DNA of 6,946 nt. Origin: Bacillota bacterium (GTDB taxonomy: Bacteria > Bacillota > Clostridia > Clostridiales > Clostridiaceae). The notes below the pieces were generated by a model, which saw only the letters and a program-made list of their open reading frames with translations, was not told the DNA's origin and did no database searches. Shown here one piece after another: positions 5,933 through 6,946 of this stretch (its first letter is position 1; every line of letters begins with the position of its first letter). The stretch is from the NCBI GenBank assembly GCA_023440105.1, contig JAEXSY010000061.1, forward strand, positions 1 through 6,946. The letters run 5' to 3'. The position numbers were made by a program, and so were the translations under genes.

Positions 5933-6610
5933 TTATTTCTCCTCTCCATCTGTTATTAGGGGAATAGAGCCCAGCACAGGCAGATTTAAGAGCTTCTCAA
6001 TCTCCTCAGTACTCTTTATTGTATTGTCCAAATACTCAATAAGAATTATTACTCCTATAGATATCATTAATCCTAAAAACAATGCTATGGCAATATTAAG
6101 AATGGGCTTTGGACTATCTGGTGAAATAGGCAGTACAGCTTCATCCATAAGACTTACATTGTCAACTCTTCTTATTTTATGGCTAATCTTTTTAAGTGAT
6201 TTTGCATATTGATTAGCAATAGATCTTGCTAGGCCTGGATCACCAGACTCCACAGCAATATCAAGGATCTCAGTATTACCCTTTACAGCTACAGATACCA
6301 TATTAATTAAAGAAGTACTAGCTATATCTAAGTCTAAAGCCTTAATTACATCCTCAGCTACAAGCCTTGTTTTTGCTATTTCAGTATAGGTTTTTACAAT
6401 TGACTGATACATGAGGGTAGAGCTATAATCCTGAGAGTAGTCTCCTGTACCGTTTGATGTGCTTCCTATAATTACTGAAATATCTGCTTTATACCTTGGC
6501 TTGATAATAAAATAGCTTAAAGCTGCAGTGATTAATACTGCAAAAAGTGTAATAGAAGTGACCAAAAGCCAGCGTTTCTTTATTATTTGAAAATACTCTC
6601 TTATCTCCAT
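5933..6610 (-). CDS. Wzz/CpsC/CapA-type polysaccharide chain-length adaptor and kinase activator
   Basis: This membrane protein sets polysaccharide chain length and serves as activator of the BY-kinase encoded next. The 225-residue protein has the usual layout: a short cytoplasmic N-terminus (MEIREYFQIIKKRW), membrane segment 1 at about 15-35, and an external domain at about 38-165. It closes with the proline-rich motif PISPDSPKP (161-169), then membrane segment 2 at about 170-192. The cytoplasmic tail (EYLDNTIKSTEEIEKLLNLPVLGSIP, 192-217) is the region that contacts and activates CpsD/CapB kinases in this family. It has no kinase domain of its own, so this is the split Gram-positive type. 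ATG 6610 has GGGAGTGAT, a good match to the 16S tail, about 7 nt upstream. It is the first gene of the pair. No clear promoter is visible between it and the terminator upstream, so transcription may come through that terminator. Confidence 0.93.
   Translation of the reverse strand: MEIREYFQIIKKRWLLVTSITLFAVLITAALSYFIIKPRYKADISVIIGSTSNGTGDYSQDYSSTLMYQSIVKTYTEIAKTRLVAEDVIKALDLDIASTSLINMVSVAVKGNTEILDIAVESGDPGLARSIANQYAKSLKKISHKIRRVDNVSLMDEAVLPISPDSPKPILNIAIALFLGLMISIGVIILIEYLDNTIKSTEEIEKLLNLPVLGSIPLITDGEEK
5939..5944 (-). promoter_or_regulatory. Ribosome binding site of the BY-kinase gene, inside the adaptor gene
   Basis: GAGGAG on the minus strand, 8 nt before the ATG at 5930. It is formed by the last two Glu codons of the adaptor, whose stop lies 2 nt before the kinase start, which points to translational coupling. 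Confidence 0.75.
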
Positions 6611-6617
6611 TTCATCA

Positions 6618-6622
6618 CTCCC
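6618..6622 (-). promoter_or_regulatory. Ribosome binding site of the adaptor gene
   Basis: GGGAG (within AGGGAGTGAT) on the minus strand, 7 nt before the ATG at 6610. Confidence 0.7.
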
Positions 6623-6682
6623 TATAGCAAACTTGTAGTTTATATTAAGTTTATTAAAACTAACTTATAGATATTAATAATT

Positions 6683-6726
6683 AAAAAAAAAAAAACGGCA
6701 AGGTCCTATATTATAAAGACGCCGTT
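6683..6726 (-). terminator. Intrinsic terminator or attenuator ahead of the adaptor-kinase operon
   Basis: On the minus strand AACGGC (6721-6726) pairs with GCCGTT (6694-6699), and an inner GTC pairs with GAC (6703-6705 and 6718-6720) across a 3-nt bulge. A run of 13 T (6683-6695), which overlaps the end of the stem, follows. This is a strong terminator 73 nt upstream of the adaptor start. It either ends a gene beyond the right edge or acts as a leader attenuator for the operon. Confidence 0.8.
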
Positions 6727-6795
6727 ACAGCTATATATTCACCTATGCTAATCCTATAATCAAATCAAATTCACTATCATGAATACATAATGCCC

Positions 6796-6867
6796 AAATG
6801 ATAACAAATGCTAACAGTACAACAAGAGCTAGCCTAAATGGAAATACACCATTTAAACTAGCTCAAA
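6796..6867. repeat. Diverged repeat, copy 2, with a 39-nt hairpin core
   Basis: This aligns without gaps to 5053-5124 in the same orientation. The core (6826-6864) has exactly the length of the copy 1 core and folds as GAGCTAG/CTAGCTC outer arms with TAAATGG/CCATTTA as the inner stem, broken by a two-base CC/AA mismatch. The inner stem differs from that of copy 1 yet is still paired, as expected if the structure is conserved. It lies 70 nt before the terminator, on the upstream side of the adaptor-kinase operon. Confidence 0.75.
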
Positions 6868-6946
6868 GCAAATGGACTTTAGTTTTCAATCAACAACTTA
6901 TAAAAAGAGGTATATGCAGTATAAGTCATAACTCATGTGCCTGTCA

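Larger units (their letters stand above)
6611..6946. other. Non-coding region upstream of the adaptor-kinase pair
   Basis: This 336-nt stretch to the right edge has no credible ORF on either strand. It holds the adaptor ribosome binding site, an AT-rich segment (6627-6682) with only weak -10-like matches, the intrinsic terminator and repeat copy 2. I see nothing convincing in 6868-6946, and the promoter for the pair cannot be placed with confidence. Confidence 0.6.

Noticed and set aside
5671..5967. Plus-strand ORF of 98 codons
   Set aside because: It is antisense to the Walker A region of the BY-kinase gene, which is fully supported by motifs; the plus reading resembles no protein I know.
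6024..6212. Plus-strand ORF of 62 codons
   Set aside because: It is antisense to the second membrane segment and proline-rich motif of the adaptor gene and shows no start signal.
1..6946. CRISPR array, tRNA, rRNA or intact insertion sequence
   Set aside because: I saw no regularly spaced repeats, no tRNA-like cloverleaf with a CCA or T-loop signature, no rRNA, and no transposase motif anywhere in the window.

Overview
The window looks like chromosomal DNA from a low-GC Gram-positive anaerobe of the class Clostridia. The signs are AT-rich intergenic DNA, strong GGAGG-type ribosome binding sites, GTG starts, lipobox lipoproteins, a PASTA domain, and a split Wzz-like adaptor plus BY-kinase pair typical of Bacillota. 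This is inference from gene content; no species marker is present. All six confident genes lie on the minus strand, so the transcriptional order runs from right to left.

Region A (1-3806) is a catabolic operon. A near-perfect sigma-A promoter (3644-3672) drives a cytoplasmic GH29 alpha-L-fucosidase (2274-3578), then a family 5 substrate-binding lipoprotein (621-2225), then a DppB/GsiC-like permease that runs off the left edge (1-539). A stem-loop (566-610) separates the binding protein from the permease. The likely scheme is that the lipoprotein captures a substrate, the Opp/Dpp-type transporter imports it, and the fucosidase cleaves a terminal fucose inside the cell. Family homology alone would predict a peptide or glutathione-type ligand, so the link to fucosylated glycans rests on gene context.

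Region B (3807-4860) holds a perfect 20-bp bidirectional terminator, then a single-gene unit for a lipoprotein with one PASTA domain and an unrecognised C-terminal domain (3968-4660), with its own promoter.

Region C (4850-5249) has no confident gene. It is rich in hairpins and contains marginal small ORFs and one copy of a diverged repeat with a 39-nt hairpin core.

Region D (5250-6610) is a translationally coupled pair: a Wzz/CpsC-type membrane adaptor and a CpsD/CapB-type tyrosine kinase. Together they normally control polysaccharide polymerisation and export. No other polysaccharide genes are visible.

Region E (6611-6946) is non-coding. It carries an intrinsic terminator in the possible leader of the Wzz-kinase pair, and the second copy of the repeat found in region C. 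The kinase operon is therefore bracketed by two same-orientation, diverged copies of a hairpin element, which is the least explained structure in the window.
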